Shown here one piece after another: positions 16,639 to 26,190 of a DNA stretch of 47,790 bases; the first letter of the stretch is position 1, and each line of letters starts with the position of its first letter. The notes beneath the pieces are model-generated. The model was not told the origin of the DNA and ran no database searches. It saw nothing but the letters and a program-made list of their open reading frames with translations. Origin of the DNA: Halalkalibacter oceani (GTDB taxonomy: Bacteria; Bacillota; Bacilli; Bacillales; Bacillaceae_D). The stretch is from NCBI RefSeq assembly GCF_023715605.1, contig NZ_JAMBOL010000026.1, positions 1 to 47,790 on the forward strand, read 5' to 3'. Position numbers and translations under genes: made by a program.

Positions 16639-17673
16639 ATGCGTGAAAAATTAGAAGCGTTACGTGATGAAGCGTTAGAAAAGGTCAAGCAGGCCGAGGA
16701 CAAAAAAGCATTGCAGGAGGTTCGGGTCGCCTACTTAGGAAAAAAAGGCCCGATTACGGAAGTATTGCGCGGCATGGGGAAATTATCGGCGGAGGAGCGT
16801 CCTGTCATTGGTCAGATGGCCAACGATGTCCGTGATGTGATCAAAGAACAGGTCGACAGCAAGGAATCAGCGCTCGAGGAAGCGGCGATTGAAGCCCAGC
16901 TCGCAAGCGAAAGCATTGATGTCACTTTACCGGGCCGTCCGGTTCAGGCCGGCTCCACTCATCCTTTAACGGCTGTCGTCGAAGAGGTGGAGGATGCCTT
17001 TATCGGTCTTGGCTTCTCTGTTGCCGAAGGACCTGAAATTGAAACGGATTATTATAACTTTGAAGCATTAAATCTGCCGAAGGATCATCCCGCCCGCGAT
17101 ATGCAGGATTCGTTCTACTTCACGGAAGAGCTTTTGCTGCGGACCCATACATCTCCGGTTCAGGCGAGAACGATGGAACGTTATCAAGGAAAAGGGCCGG
17201 TGAAAGTCATTTGTCCGGGGAAAGTGTTCCGGCGCGATGATGATGATGCGACGCATTCTCATCAATTTATGCAGATTGAGGGCTTATACGTGGATGAGAA
17301 CGTGCGGATGAGTGACTTGAAAGGGGTTCTTGAAACGTTTGCGAAATCCTTTTTCGGAGCGGAAAGAGAGATTCGTCTTCGTCCAAGCTTTTTCCCGTTT
17401 ACCGAGCCTTCTGTTGAGGTTGATGTATCGTGCGGAATGTGTGGCGGTCATGGCTGCCGGATTTGTAAGCATTCTGGCTGGATTGAAGTGCTCGGAGCCG
17501 GTATGGTTCATCCGCGTGTGCTTGAAATGAGCGGATTTGATTCAACGAAATACAGCGGCTTTGCTTTTGGAATGGGCGTCGAGCGCTTGGCGATGCTGAA
17601 GTATGATATTGATGACATTCGCCACTTCTATACAAACGATGTTCGTTTTTTAGCGCAATTCAAACGGAACTAG
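16639..17673 (+). CDS. pheS: Phenylalanyl-tRNA synthetase alpha subunit
   Basis: Catalytic subunit of the alpha2-beta2 enzyme. It begins with the N-terminal coiled-coil (1-85, [19 protein letters not shown]), then the class II core: motif 1 region GSTHPL (His near 107), motif 2 [23 protein letters not shown] (about 192-214) and motif 3 [16 protein letters not shown] (about 307-322). Length 344 equals B. subtilis PheS. ATG 16639 is preceded by AAGGAGGAAA; the open frame extends back to 16471 but that stretch is the T-box terminator, so it is not coding. pheT begins 37 bases downstream. Confidence 0.97.
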   Translation: MREKLEALRDEALEKVKQAEDKKALQEVRVAYLGKKGPITEVLRGMGKLSAEERPVIGQMANDVRDVIKEQVDSKESALEEAAIEAQLASESIDVTLPGRPVQAGSTHPLTAVVEEVEDAFIGLGFSVAEGPEIETDYYNFEALNLPKDHPARDMQDSFYFTEELLLRTHTSPVQARTMERYQGKGPVKVICPGKVFRRDDDDATHSHQFMQIEGLYVDENVRMSDLKGVLETFAKSFFGAEREIRLRPSFFPFTEPSVEVDVSCGMCGGHGCRICKHSGWIEVLGAGMVHPRVLEMSGFDSTKYSGFAFGMGVERLAMLKYDIDDIRHFYTNDVRFLAQFKRN

Positions 17674-17709
17674 ACCGATTTCACAGGAGATATTGAAGGA
17701 GGAAATGAG

Positions 17710-20136
17710 ATGCTCGTTTCATATAAATGGTTACAGGATTACGTCGATGTCGCGGAAGTAACGCCGCAGGAAATTGCCGAAAAAATGACGCGCGGCGGAA
17801 TTGAAATTGATTTCATTCATCAATTAAATCAAGGGGTATCCGGCGTCGTTGTCGGTTATGTCAAGGAGTGCCAGCAGCATCCGAATGCGGACAAGCTCAA
17901 TGTATGCCAGGTTGATATTGGCGAGGAAGAGCCTGTCCAGATCGTCTGCGGAGCGCCGAATGTCGCCAAGGGGCAGTATGTCGCTGTCGCCAAGGTTGGT
18001 GCCGTACTGCCGGGCAATTTCAAAATAAAAAAAGCGAAGCTGCGTGGAGAAGTATCACAAGGGATGATCTGTTCGTTACAAGAGCTGGGTATCGATCAGA
18101 AGCTGATCCAGAAAGAGTACGCCGATGGGATTTATGTGTTTCAGGGCGAAGTCGAGGTCGGGAGTGATGCCCTTGCAGCGTTGAACCTTGATGATCATGT
18201 GCTTGAGCTTGATTTAACACCGAACCGCTCGGACTGTCTCAATATGCTCGGCGTTGCTTATGAGATTGCGGCGCTCTACGATAAGAGGGTCAAGCTGCCG
18301 GCAGTGGAGCTGGCGACGAACGAAGAACGAGCGGAGAACTATGTCAGCGTGGCGGTTGAAGCGAAGGAAGATAACCCGTATTACGGCGCGACGATCATTA
18401 AGGACGTCAAGGTCGGGCCGTCACCGCTTTGGCTGCAAACTCGCTTAATGGCAGCGGGAATCCGGCCGATCAGCAATGTCGTGGATGTAACGAATTATGT
18501 GCTGCTTGAATATGGTCAGCCGTTGCACGCCTTTGATTATGAGCGCTTCGGCTCAAAGGAAGTCCTTGTGCGCCGCGCTCATGACAAGGAGGAAATCATC
18601 ACGCTTGACGACCAGAAGCGGACGTTGACAAGCGACCATCTTGTGATTACAAATGGCAAGGAGCCGGTGGCGATAGCCGGGATCATGGGAGGGGCAACTT
18701 CTGAGGTCAGTGAGGCTACGACGACGGTCCTGCTTGAAGCGGCTTATTTTGATCCGGCGACGATCCGTAAGGCTTCTCGCGATCTTGGGCTGCGAAGTGA
18801 CGCGAGCGCCCGCTTTGAAAAGGGCGTCGATCCGAACCGAGTCCGTGAAGCGGGCAAGCGGGCGGCCGCTCTGATTGCCGAGCTGGCCGGCGGGACGATT
18901 GTTTCCGGCGTTGTGGAACAGGACGAGCTTAGTCATCAGCCTGCTGTCATCAATCTCGATATGAACCGGCTGAATGAGCGTCTTGGCATGAATATTTCAA
19001 TCGCAGAAGTGAAAACGTTTATGGACCGGCTCGGCTTTGCCTATGAAGAAGCAGAGCAGCAATTGCGGGTAACGGCGCCATCACGCCGTCTCGATTTGCA
19101 AATTGAAGAGGATTTGATGGAAGAAGTAGCCCGTCTTTTCGGCTACGATCATATCCCAACAACGCTGCCAACTGGTGCGACGACCCAGGGCGCGTTAACG
19201 CCTTATCAGAAAAAGCGCCGTCTCGTCCGCAGGGTGCTTGAACAGGCGGGACTGTCACAGGTCATCACCTATTCATTGACAAGCCCGGAGAAAGCGCGCG
19301 GGTTTGCGACGGATAAAGAGGCGAATGCCGTTAGGCTGGCGATGCCGATGAGTGAGGATCGCAGTACGATGAGAACGAGCCTAGTTCCTCACCTGTTCGA
19401 TGTGATCAGCTATAATTTAAATCGGAAAAATCAGCACGTGCATATTTATGAAATTGGTTCGATCTTTTTAAGTGAGGAAAAGCAGCTTTCCAGCCAGCCG
19501 CAGGAACGCGAAATGCTTGCCGGCGCTCTAACCGGGCTATGGCATGAGCACGTCTGGCAGGGGGAAAAGAAGGCGGTTGACTTCTATGTCGTGAAAGGGG
19601 TGCTTGAAGCGTTGGCAGCAGAGCTCGGGCTTGCGGAGCATATTCAGTTTGAACAGGCGAAGAAGCCTGGCATGCATCCGGGCCGGACGGCCGTGATCAA
19701 ACTGAATGAGGAAGAAATCGGCTTTCTCGGACAGATCCACCCGACTGTGCAAAAGGAAAAGGATTTGAAGGAAACGTATGTTTACCAGCTTGATCTTCAA
19801 GCGTTGCTGACATTTGAAACAGCACCGATGGTTTACGAGCCGTTACCGCGCTTCCCGGCGATGGTGCGCGATATCGCCCTTGTCGTTCCGACAGAGCGCA
19901 CGGCTGGCGAGCTAGAAGCGGTCATTAAGCAAGCCGGGGGAGACTTGTTGAAAAAGGTTTATCTCTTTGACCTTTATCAAGGTGAGCATATGGAACCTGG
20001 CAAAAAATCACTTGCTTTCTCATTAACGTACCTTGATCCCGAACGGACGTTAACCGATGAAGACGTGACGAGCGTCCATGATCGTGTCATTGCTGAGCTT
20101 GAACAAGTCGGGGCGAAGCTGCGAGGAAGTCAATAA
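17710..20136 (+). CDS. pheT: Phenylalanyl-tRNA synthetase beta subunit
   Basis: Structural, editing and tRNA-binding subunit, 808 residues (B. subtilis 804). Domains in order: EMAP/OB-type tRNA-binding fold near 40-150 (HPNADKLNVCQVD, VAKVGAVLPGNFKI), B3/B4 editing domain around 210-390 with ISNVVDVTNYVLLEYGQPLHAFDYE, B5 domain near 405-475, catalytic-like core 490-690, and a C-terminal ferredoxin-like anticodon domain (PRFPAMVRDIALVVP near 715). Co-transcribed with pheS under the T-box. AAGGAGGAAATGAG precedes the ATG. A terminator follows. Confidence 0.97.
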   Translation: MLVSYKWLQDYVDVAEVTPQEIAEKMTRGGIEIDFIHQLNQGVSGVVVGYVKECQQHPNADKLNVCQVDIGEEEPVQIVCGAPNVAKGQYVAVAKVGAVLPGNFKIKKAKLRGEVSQGMICSLQELGIDQKLIQKEYADGIYVFQGEVEVGSDALAALNLDDHVLELDLTPNRSDCLNMLGVAYEIAALYDKRVKLPAVELATNEERAENYVSVAVEAKEDNPYYGATIIKDVKVGPSPLWLQTRLMAAGIRPISNVVDVTNYVLLEYGQPLHAFDYERFGSKEVLVRRAHDKEEIITLDDQKRTLTSDHLVITNGKEPVAIAGIMGGATSEVSEATTTVLLEAAYFDPATIRKASRDLGLRSDASARFEKGVDPNRVREAGKRAAALIAELAGGTIVSGVVEQDELSHQPAVINLDMNRLNERLGMNISIAEVKTFMDRLGFAYEEAEQQLRVTAPSRRLDLQIEEDLMEEVARLFGYDHIPTTLPTGATTQGALTPYQKKRRLVRRVLEQAGLSQVITYSLTSPEKARGFATDKEANAVRLAMPMSEDRSTMRTSLVPHLFDVISYNLNRKNQHVHIYEIGSIFLSEEKQLSSQPQEREMLAGALTGLWHEHVWQGEKKAVDFYVVKGVLEALAAELGLAEHIQFEQAKKPGMHPGRTAVIKLNEEEIGFLGQIHPTVQKEKDLKETYVYQLDLQALLTFETAPMVYEPLPRFPAMVRDIALVVPTERTAGELEAVIKQAGGDLLKKVYLFDLYQGEHMEPGKKSLAFSLTYLDPERTLTDEDVTSVHDRVIAELEQVGAKLRGSQ

Positions 20137-20159
20137 GTAGGAATTAATTCCATTTACGG

Positions 20160-20205
20160 AGCCTGCCTCAAAGGGATATGAATCCTTTTGAAGCAGGTTT
20201 TTTTT
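20160..20205 (+). terminator. Rho-independent terminator after pheT
   Basis: GCCTGCCTCAAAGGGAT pairs with ATCCTTTTGAAGCAGGT around a short loop, followed by eight T. Confidence 0.9.
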
Positions 20206-20246
20206 ACGGGTCAAGAGAGGGAGTTAGCTGTGGTTGGTGCCCGCAG

Positions 20247-20302
20247 AAAGCTGGGCTATGCCGGCGAATGGCTCTTGAGACAGCACGACATAGCCGCTTT
20301 TC
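20247..20302 (+). other. Inverted repeat in the pheT-zapA gap
   Basis: AAAGCTGGGCTATG (20247-20260) can pair with CATAGCCGCTTT (20289-20300), enclosing 28 bases and followed by TTCTTATTTGT. It may be a second, imperfect terminator or a structured leader. An overlapping 39-codon frame (GTG 20230 to TAG 20349) has a possible ribosome site, but no protein family I know; I do not call it a gene. Confidence 0.4.
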
Positions 20303-20311
20303 TTATTTGTA

Positions 20312-20340
20312 TTTCCATTAAGTACCCTTCATGTTATGAT
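20312..20340 (+). promoter_or_regulatory. Possible promoter for zapA-yshB
   Basis: TTTCCA (20312-20317), a 17-base spacer and TATGAT (20335-20340). The -35 box is weak. Confidence 0.45.
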
Positions 20341-20387
20341 AGAAGGTAGGATTTTATTGGAGCGATTGAGAGATAGGAGGCTTTTTC

Positions 20388-20657
20388 GTGACTGAGCGGA
20401 AGGTAAAGCAACGGACAACTGTAACCATTTACGGCCAGCAATATACGGTTGTCGGTCATGAGCCTCCGACACATGTAATGGAAGTGGCTCAAATGGTTGA
20501 CGAGAAAATGAGAGAAATCAGAAAACGAAACCCTTATTTAGATACAACCCGTTTAGCCGTGTTAACAGCGGTAAATGTTGTCGATGAATATAAAAAGTTG
20601 CTTGAAGAGCATGAAAAAGCTCTCAAGCAACTGAAACGGATGACAGGAGACGAGTAG
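20388..20657 (+). CDS. zapA: Cell division protein ZapA
   Basis: Small cytosolic FtsZ-binding protein that promotes filament bundling at the division ring. The 89 residues show the ZapA core [35 protein letters not shown] followed by a C-terminal coiled-coil (about 60-89, [22 protein letters not shown]). The GTG start is preceded by AGGAGG. It overlaps closely with yshB, one base apart, indicating an operon. In B. subtilis rnhC lies between pheT and zapA; it is missing here. Confidence 0.93.
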   Translation: MTERKVKQRTTVTIYGQQYTVVGHEPPTHVMEVAQMVDEKMREIRKRNPYLDTTRLAVLTAVNVVDEYKKLLEEHEKALKQLKRMTGDE

Positions 20658-20658
20658 G

Positions 20659-21198
20659 ATGCTAAGCTTTCTTATTTTGTTTATTTTATTTTGCAGCTTT
20701 TTTATAGGCAGACGCCGTGGCTTTATTTTGCAAATTATTCATCTAGTAAGCTTTGTCGCAGCGTTGTTCGTTGCCTATAGCTATTTTCGCGAACTGGCTA
20801 CATATATTCGGCTGTGGATTCCGTATCCGCAGTTTTCCTCGGACAGTACGGTCGGGATGATTGTCAATACGTTTAACGCGGAAAACGTTTATTATTCAGG
20901 GATTGCGTTTGCGATCTTGTTTTTCGGGACAAAGCTTGTGCTTCACTTGCTTGGTTCGATGCTGGATTTCCTGGCACACTTACCGATTTTGCGCTCATTC
21001 AACCAGCTGCTGGGCGGTATTCTTTGCTTCATTGAAGCGTATTTAATTTTACTCGTTTTGCTGTTTGTCGCCGCGCTCTTGCCAATCGAAGCGGTGCAAA
21101 GTGCGATGCAAGGTTCAATCGTCGTCCAGCTGATGATGAACTATACGCCATTTCTGTCTGAATGGATTAAATCGTTATGGATTGAAAATACAATCTAG
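20659..21198 (+). CDS. yshB: CvpA-family membrane protein (YshB)
   Basis: A 179-residue integral membrane protein of the CvpA/colicin V production family. Hydrophobic segments lie at about 1-16, 24-40, 85-106 and 117-140, with the early RRRGFILQIIHLVSFVAALFVAYSYF stretch and the central GSMLDFLAHLPILRSFNQLLGGILCFIEAYL that marks the family. Function is unknown in Bacillus. It is translated with zapA (start one base after the zapA stop) and followed by a terminator. Confidence 0.87.
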   Translation: MLSFLILFILFCSFFIGRRRGFILQIIHLVSFVAALFVAYSYFRELATYIRLWIPYPQFSSDSTVGMIVNTFNAENVYYSGIAFAILFFGTKLVLHLLGSMLDFLAHLPILRSFNQLLGGILCFIEAYLILLVLLFVAALLPIEAVQSAMQGSIVVQLMMNYTPFLSEWIKSLWIENTI

Positions 21199-21208
21199 TT
21201 GCAAGAAC

Positions 21209-21262
21209 AGTCCGATAGGTGATGAAGCAGGTGGCGGCTTGATTCATCGGTCGGACTTTTTG
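21209..21262 (+). terminator. Rho-independent terminator after yshB
   Basis: AGTCCGATAGGTGATGAAGC pairs with GCTTGATTCATCGGTCGGACT around a seven-base loop; TTTTT follows. Confidence 0.87.
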
Positions 21263-21277
21263 TATGGCGGCTTAACG

Positions 21278-21307
21278 TTGATTTTCTTGTCCAGCTATCG
21301 GTATGAT
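21278..21307 (+). promoter_or_regulatory. Sigma-A type promoter for polX-mutS2
   Basis: TTGATT (21278-21283), an 18-base spacer and TATGAT (21302-21307), ending 20 bases before the polX start. Confidence 0.65.
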
Positions 21308-21326
21308 AAGAGGGGAGGGGAAGAGA

Positions 21327-23048
21327 ATGAATAAAAAAGATGTCATTCGTGTACTTGAGGCAATTGCCACCTATCTTGAAATTAAAGGGGACAACCCTTT
21401 TAAAATATCTGCCTATCGAAAAGCGGCCCAAGCATTGGAAACCGATAAACGAACATTAGCCGAGCTGGACGACCCGGCTTCTTTATCAGGCATCGGCAAA
21501 GGGACGGCTGAGGTTATTCTCGAGCTGAAGCAGACGGGAGCCTCGAAGCTTTATGACGAGCTGGCTGGCAGTTTACCGGCCGGACTGCTTGAACTGTTAA
21601 AGCTTCCAGGGCTTGGCGGTAAGAAAATCGGCAAGCTTTATCAGGAGTTGAATGTCGTCGATCTCACAAGCCTGCAGCGGGCTTGTCAGGAAGGCAAGGT
21701 CCAATCTCTTGCCGGCTTTGGAAAGAAGACGGAGGAAAAGCTGCTCGCGGCGATTGAAGAAGTCACGACTCGTCCTGAGCGTCTGGCGCTGCCGGTTGTG
21801 TTACCGGTAGTCGCTGAAATCGAAGCGGCGCTCGAAACGATGGACGGGGTCGAGCGCTTTTCGCGGGCCGGGAGCCTGCGGAGATTGAAGGAAGAAGTGA
21901 AGGATTTGGACTTCATTATTGCGACAACGGAGCCGGGAAAAGTCCGGGACCAGCTGCTTGCCCTGCCGGCGGTAACGAAGGTGATCGCCAGCGGTGAGAC
22001 GAAAGTATCGGTCGAAGTAACGGCGACGTTTCCGATCTCGATTGATTTTCGCCTTATCCAGCCGGAAGCGTTTGCGACGACGCTGCATCATTTTACCGGC
22101 TCGAAGGAGCATAATGTCAAAATGCGTCAGCTGGCGAAAAAAAGAGGAGAAAAAATCAGCGAATACGGTGTGGAGGATGCAGAAACCGGAAAGGTGCGGA
22201 CATTTGCGAGCGAAGATGCTTTTTTTGCTTATTTCGGATTGAGCTATATTCCGCCGGAAGCGCGTGAGGACCAGGGCGAAATCGAGCAGGCGGAGGCGAC
22301 ATCGCCGCGCCGTTATGTAGAAGAGGCAGACATTATTGCCGATCTCCATATGCATACAACGTGGAGCGACGGGGCTCATTCGATTGAGGAAATGGTTGAA
22401 GCAGCGCGCAAAAGAGGCTATCAGTATATCGCGATTACCGATCACTCGCGCTATTTGAAAGTAGCCAACGGCCTTAGCATTGAGCAGGTGAAGGAGCAGC
22501 ATGCGTATATCCGGCAGTTGAATCAGCGTTATGATGACTTTACCATTTTAACCGGTATTGAAATGGATATTCTACCAGATGGAACGCTCGATTACCCGGA
22601 TGAATTGCTGGCCGAGATCGATTTTGTCATTGCGTCGATCCATTCTTCCTTTCAGCAGGATCAGGAAACGATTATGCAGCGGCTGAAAAACGCTCTGTTG
22701 AACGAGCATGTTGACATGATCGCTCATCCGACAGGAAGGCTGCTCGGAAAAAGAGAAGGCTACCAGGTTGATGTTGAACAATTAATTGAGTTGGCGAAAG
22801 AAACAAATACAGCATTGGAGCTGAATGCGAATCCGCTTCGTCTTGATCTTGCCGCCCATTGGCTGAAAAAGGCGGAAGAAGCCGGCGTCGTGATAGCGAT
22901 TAACACCGATGCGCATCATATGAAGATGATGGAGGATATGAGCTTTGGGGCGGGAATCGCCAGAAAAGCGATGCTTGACCCTTCCTCAGTCCTGAACACG
23001 TGGCCGTTGGAACGCCTGCAGCAATTTCTTCAGCGCAACAGGCCATGA
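21327..23048 (+). CDS. polX: Family X DNA polymerase/3'-5' exonuclease PolX
   Basis: Bacterial PolX joins a polymerase-beta-like domain to a PHP nuclease and fills short gaps in base-excision repair. Seen in order: HhH region (about 45-130, LSGIGKGTAEVILELK and LPGLGGKKIGKLY), nucleotidyl-transferase palm with AGSLRRLKEEVKDLDFI near 190-206, where the paired Asp residues are expected, and a PHP domain from about 336 (DLHMHTTWSDG, ITDHSR, EMDI, HPTGRLLGKR, NTDAHH). Length is 573, B. subtilis YshC 570. ATG 21327 is preceded by GGGGAGGGG; the frame from 21303 overlaps the -10 box. mutS2 follows after 36 bases. Confidence 0.94.
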   Translation: MNKKDVIRVLEAIATYLEIKGDNPFKISAYRKAAQALETDKRTLAELDDPASLSGIGKGTAEVILELKQTGASKLYDELAGSLPAGLLELLKLPGLGGKKIGKLYQELNVVDLTSLQRACQEGKVQSLAGFGKKTEEKLLAAIEEVTTRPERLALPVVLPVVAEIEAALETMDGVERFSRAGSLRRLKEEVKDLDFIIATTEPGKVRDQLLALPAVTKVIASGETKVSVEVTATFPISIDFRLIQPEAFATTLHHFTGSKEHNVKMRQLAKKRGEKISEYGVEDAETGKVRTFASEDAFFAYFGLSYIPPEAREDQGEIEQAEATSPRRYVEEADIIADLHMHTTWSDGAHSIEEMVEAARKRGYQYIAITDHSRYLKVANGLSIEQVKEQHAYIRQLNQRYDDFTILTGIEMDILPDGTLDYPDELLAEIDFVIASIHSSFQQDQETIMQRLKNALLNEHVDMIAHPTGRLLGKREGYQVDVEQLIELAKETNTALELNANPLRLDLAAHWLKKAEEAGVVIAINTDAHHMKMMEDMSFGAGIARKAMLDPSSVLNTWPLERLQQFLQRNRP

Positions 23049-23084
23049 AGAGATAACGAGCCATCGTTATAAAAGGAGTGTACT

Positions 23085-25445
23085 ATGGAAAGAGTCATTC
23101 GTGTATTAGAATATGAAAAAATGAAACAGCAGCTTAGAGAACATGTCGCTTCCTCGCTTGGCCGGCAAAAAGTGATCGAGCTCCGTCCGTCAACCGAGAT
23201 CGAAGAGGTGGAAGAATGGCAGGCGGAAACAGCGGAGGCGGCAACCGTGATCCGGTTGAAAGGGCAGGCTCCGCTTGGTGGCATCTCGGACATTACCCCT
23301 CATGCGAAGCGGGCGAAGATTGGCGGCAGTCTGTCGGCGAGTGAGCTGATTGAGATTGCGAGCACGATTTATGGCGGCCGCCGTTTAAAGAAGTTTATCC
23401 AGACGATGGTCGAAGAGGAGGAGCTTGAACTGCCTCGCCTGTACGAGCACGCTGAACGGATTGAAGTGTTGACCGATGTCGAACGCAGCATTAAGCAATG
23501 TATTGATGACAACGGCCATGTGCTCGACTCCGCCAGCCCGGCGCTGCGGACGATTCGCCAGCAGGTGCGCAGCTACGAGTCCGGCATCCGGACGAAGCTT
23601 GACAGCATTACCCGCTCTTCCAGCACGCAGAAAATGCTTTCCGATGCGATTGTAACGATTCGCAATGAACGTTTCGTTATCCCGGTCAAACAGGAATATC
23701 GCGGAGCATTCGGCGGCATCGTTCACGATCAGTCCGCCTCGGGGGCAACTCTGTTTATCGAGCCGCAGGCGATCGTGACGCTGAACAACCAGCTTCAGGA
23801 AGCAAAGAGCCGGGAAGCGCGCGAAATCGAACGGATTTTGGCGGCATTATCGGCCGAAGTGGCCGAAGTAGCCGATGCGCTGCTTGTTAATATTGATGTG
23901 CTTGGAACGCTCGACTTCATTTTTGCCAAAGCGCATTACGCCAAGGCGATTAAGGCGACAAAGCCCCGCTTAAATGAAAAAGGCTATATTTTAATGAAAA
24001 AAGCGCGTCATCCTCTGCTTGATAAAGATGAAGTCGTCCCGATTGATCTTGAGCTTGGCGGGGACTACCGTTCGCTGATCATTACCGGCCCGAATACAGG
24101 CGGGAAGACAGTCACCTTGAAAACAGTCGGACTGCTGACGCTGATGAGCCAATCAGGCTTGCACGTTCCCGTAGAAGAGGATTCCGAAATGGCTGTCTAT
24201 AAGCAGGTGTTCGCTGATATTGGCGATGAACAGTCGATTGAGCAAAGCTTAAGTACATTTTCCTCGCATATGACGAACATCGTCAGCATTCTCGACAAGG
24301 TTGACTTTCAAAGCCTTGTGTTATTCGATGAGCTTGGCGCGGGAACAGATCCGACGGAGGGAGCCGCATTGGCGATCTCGATTCTTGACGATGTGTACGA
24401 GCGGGGAGCGAGCGTCGTGGCGACGACCCATTACAGCGAATTAAAGGGGTATGCCTACAACCGCGCAGGCGCGATCAATGCCAGCGTCGAATTTGATGTT
24501 GAGACGCTGCGTCCGACGTACCGCTTGTTGATCGGAGTCCCGGGGAGAAGTAATGCGTTTGCGATTTCACGCCGTCTCGGCCTCGATGAACGGATTATCG
24601 AAAAGGCAAAAGAGCAAATTGACAATGAAACGAATCAGATTGAAAATATGATCGAAGCGCTTGAGAGCAGTCAGAAATCGGCTGAATCAGAGTGGGAGGA
24701 TGCCGAGAAAATACGCGCCGAAGCAGAGCAGCTCCGCGCTGAGCTGGCAAGGCAGCTTGAGGCGTTTGAGCAGGAGCGGGAAGCGTTGCTGAAGGAAGCC
24801 GAGGAAAAGGCGGCGAAGGCAGTCAATGACGCACGGGAGGAAGCCGAGCTGATTATCGCCGAGCTGCGCGATATGCAGAAGCAGGGTCTTGCTGTGAAGG
24901 AGCATCAGATCATTGATGCGAAGAAGCACCTTGAGGAGGCAACGCCGAAGCTGACAGCGAAGCAGAAAAAAGTAAAGAAAATCGCGGCGAAAGCTCAACG
25001 CTCGATCGCACCGGGCGATGAAGTAAAGGTGCTCAGCTTTGGTCAAAAAGGCTTTGTCACGGACAAAATCAATGACAATGAATTTCAGGTGCAGATCGGC
25101 ATTATGAAAATGAAGGTCAATAAAGATGATTTGCAGCTGCTTGATCGACCGAAGCAGGTGGAAACGAAGCCGCTTGCGACGGTCAGAGGAAGCGAGCATC
25201 ATGTCAAAGCCGAGCTTGATTTACGAGGTGAGCGTTACGAGGACGCGATGCTGCTTGTTGAAAAATACATTGATGATGCGCTGCTTGCCGGTTATCATCA
25301 AGTTTCGATTATCCACGGGAAAGGCAGCGGCGCACTCCGCAAAGGGGTCAAGCAGCTTCTGAAAAAGCATCCGCATGTGAAAAGTGAGCGTGACGGCGGA
25401 ATGAATGAAGGTGGACTCGGCAATACGGTTGTCGAATTAAAATAA
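23085..25445 (+). CDS. mutS2: Endonuclease MutS2 (RqcU)
   Basis: MutS-family ATPase without the mismatch-binding domain. B. subtilis MutS2 has been linked both to recombination and to splitting of collided ribosomes (hence RqcU). Domains: MutS core and clamp (1-320), ATPase with Walker [14 protein letters not shown] near 335, Walker [20 protein letters not shown] near 408, and [11 protein letters not shown] near 445. A long coiled-coil follows (about 510-640), then a KOW-like stretch ([17 protein letters not shown]) and a C-terminal Smr nuclease domain with [11 protein letters not shown] near 706 and [13 protein letters not shown] near 745. Length 786 against 785 in B. subtilis. Confidence 0.96.
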   Translation: MERVIRVLEYEKMKQQLREHVASSLGRQKVIELRPSTEIEEVEEWQAETAEAATVIRLKGQAPLGGISDITPHAKRAKIGGSLSASELIEIASTIYGGRRLKKFIQTMVEEEELELPRLYEHAERIEVLTDVERSIKQCIDDNGHVLDSASPALRTIRQQVRSYESGIRTKLDSITRSSSTQKMLSDAIVTIRNERFVIPVKQEYRGAFGGIVHDQSASGATLFIEPQAIVTLNNQLQEAKSREAREIERILAALSAEVAEVADALLVNIDVLGTLDFIFAKAHYAKAIKATKPRLNEKGYILMKKARHPLLDKDEVVPIDLELGGDYRSLIITGPNTGGKTVTLKTVGLLTLMSQSGLHVPVEEDSEMAVYKQVFADIGDEQSIEQSLSTFSSHMTNIVSILDKVDFQSLVLFDELGAGTDPTEGAALAISILDDVYERGASVVATTHYSELKGYAYNRAGAINASVEFDVETLRPTYRLLIGVPGRSNAFAISRRLGLDERIIEKAKEQIDNETNQIENMIEALESSQKSAESEWEDAEKIRAEAEQLRAELARQLEAFEQEREALLKEAEEKAAKAVNDAREEAELIIAELRDMQKQGLAVKEHQIIDAKKHLEEATPKLTAKQKKVKKIAAKAQRSIAPGDEVKVLSFGQKGFVTDKINDNEFQVQIGIMKMKVNKDDLQLLDRPKQVETKPLATVRGSEHHVKAELDLRGERYEDAMLLVEKYIDDALLAGYHQVSIIHGKGSGALRKGVKQLLKKHPHVKSERDGGMNEGGLGNTVVELK

Positions 25446-25460
25446 GTGAGGCGAATGTAA

Positions 25461-25874
25461 GTGGAGACATTCTTTGAATATGAATTTGTTCGGACAGCGG
25501 CGTATTACAGTGTCACCGTACTCGGGCTGATCCTCTTTCTTGCTATTTTTGAGCTCGTCACAAAATACGATAATTGGCGCGAAATTAAGCGAGGAAATGT
25601 AGCCGTGGCGATGGCGACAGGAGGAAAGCTGTTTGGGGTGGCGAATATTTTTCGTCATTCCATCGAGCACTCTGATTCCATTTTGACGATGCTTGGCTGG
25701 GGCGTCTACGGATTCGTTCTGCTATTGATCAGCTATTTTATTTTCGAGTTTCTAACACCTTCCTTCAAAATCGATGAGGAAATTGCCAACGACAATCGCG
25801 CGGTCGGGATCGTGTCGATGATTATTTCGATCGGGCTCTCCTACGTAATTGGGGCCAGTATAATCGCGAGATAG
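25461..25874 (+). CDS. yshE: DUF350 membrane protein (YshE)
   Basis: A 137-residue membrane protein with four likely helices (about 12-34, 45-63, 74-97, 111-135) and the DUF350 pattern KRGNVAVAMATGGKLFGVANIFRHSI in the second, and NRAVGIVSMIISIGLSYVIGASI in the last. Function unknown. GTG 25461 is chosen from the GAGGCGAATGTAA spacing and the hydrophilic N-terminus. It lies 15 bases after mutS2, as in B. subtilis, and is probably the same transcript. A 28-codon membrane peptide follows. Confidence 0.88.
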   Translation: METFFEYEFVRTAAYYSVTVLGLILFLAIFELVTKYDNWREIKRGNVAVAMATGGKLFGVANIFRHSIEHSDSILTMLGWGVYGFVLLLISYFIFEFLTPSFKIDEEIANDNRAVGIVSMIISIGLSYVIGASIIAR

Positions 25875-25897
25875 TGACAAAAAAGGAGAATCATGCC

Positions 25898-25984
25898 GTG
25901 GAACTACTGATGAAAATTTTGTATGTTTGTTGTGGTGCTTTTCTGCTGGCGGGAATTGTTTATATGCTGTTTTTTGCTGCTTAA
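25898..25984 (+). CDS. Predicted 28-residue single-pass membrane peptide
   Basis: GTG 25898 opens a 28-codon frame to TAA 25984: a short start (MELLMK), then one continuous hydrophobic segment of about 20 residues (ILYVCCGAFLLAGIVYMLFF) ending in Ala-Ala. AAGGAG (25883-25888) is 9 bases upstream, a good site. It begins 23 bases after yshE, and a strong hairpin follows at 26001, so it looks like the last gene of the polX-mutS2-yshE transcript. I do not recognise it. The size and one helix resemble small regulatory membrane proteins, but no role can be assigned. Confidence 0.5.
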   Translation: MELLMKILYVCCGAFLLAGIVYMLFFAA

Positions 25985-26000
25985 TCAAAATCTGTTTCAA

Positions 26001-26046
26001 CTTCCGGGCAGCCGGCGGTGCACTCACTCGCGGGCTGCCCGGAAGC
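26001..26046 (+). terminator. Strong hairpin ending the mutS2-yshE transcript
   Basis: CTTCCGGGCAGCC pairs perfectly with GGCTGCCCGGAAG around a 20-base loop. No long T tract follows (CTGTTTCC), so termination efficiency is uncertain. Confidence 0.6.
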
Positions 26047-26111
26047 TGTTTCCGTATAGGAAAACCGTTAGTTTGTCCCCGTTTTTCTTGCGTGAAATTG
26101 ACAAAAAATGA

Positions 26112-26140
26112 TTTATTTATGTAAGCGATTCCAATACAAT
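26112..26140 (+). promoter_or_regulatory. lcfA promoter with an overlapping cre (CcpA) site
   Basis: TGTAAGCGATTCCA (26120-26133) matches the cre consensus TGWAANCGNTNWCA at all but one position. It lies in the spacer immediately upstream of TACAAT (26135-26140), with a weak -35 TTTATT at 26112 (17 bases). CcpA binding here would block transcription when preferred sugars are present. Catabolite repression of the fatty-acid degradation (FadR) regulon is known in B. subtilis. Confidence 0.7.
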
Positions 26141-26190
26141 AGAAGTAGAACGATCATGAAGGAGCAACTGAATAAAGAGGAGGAGATGAA

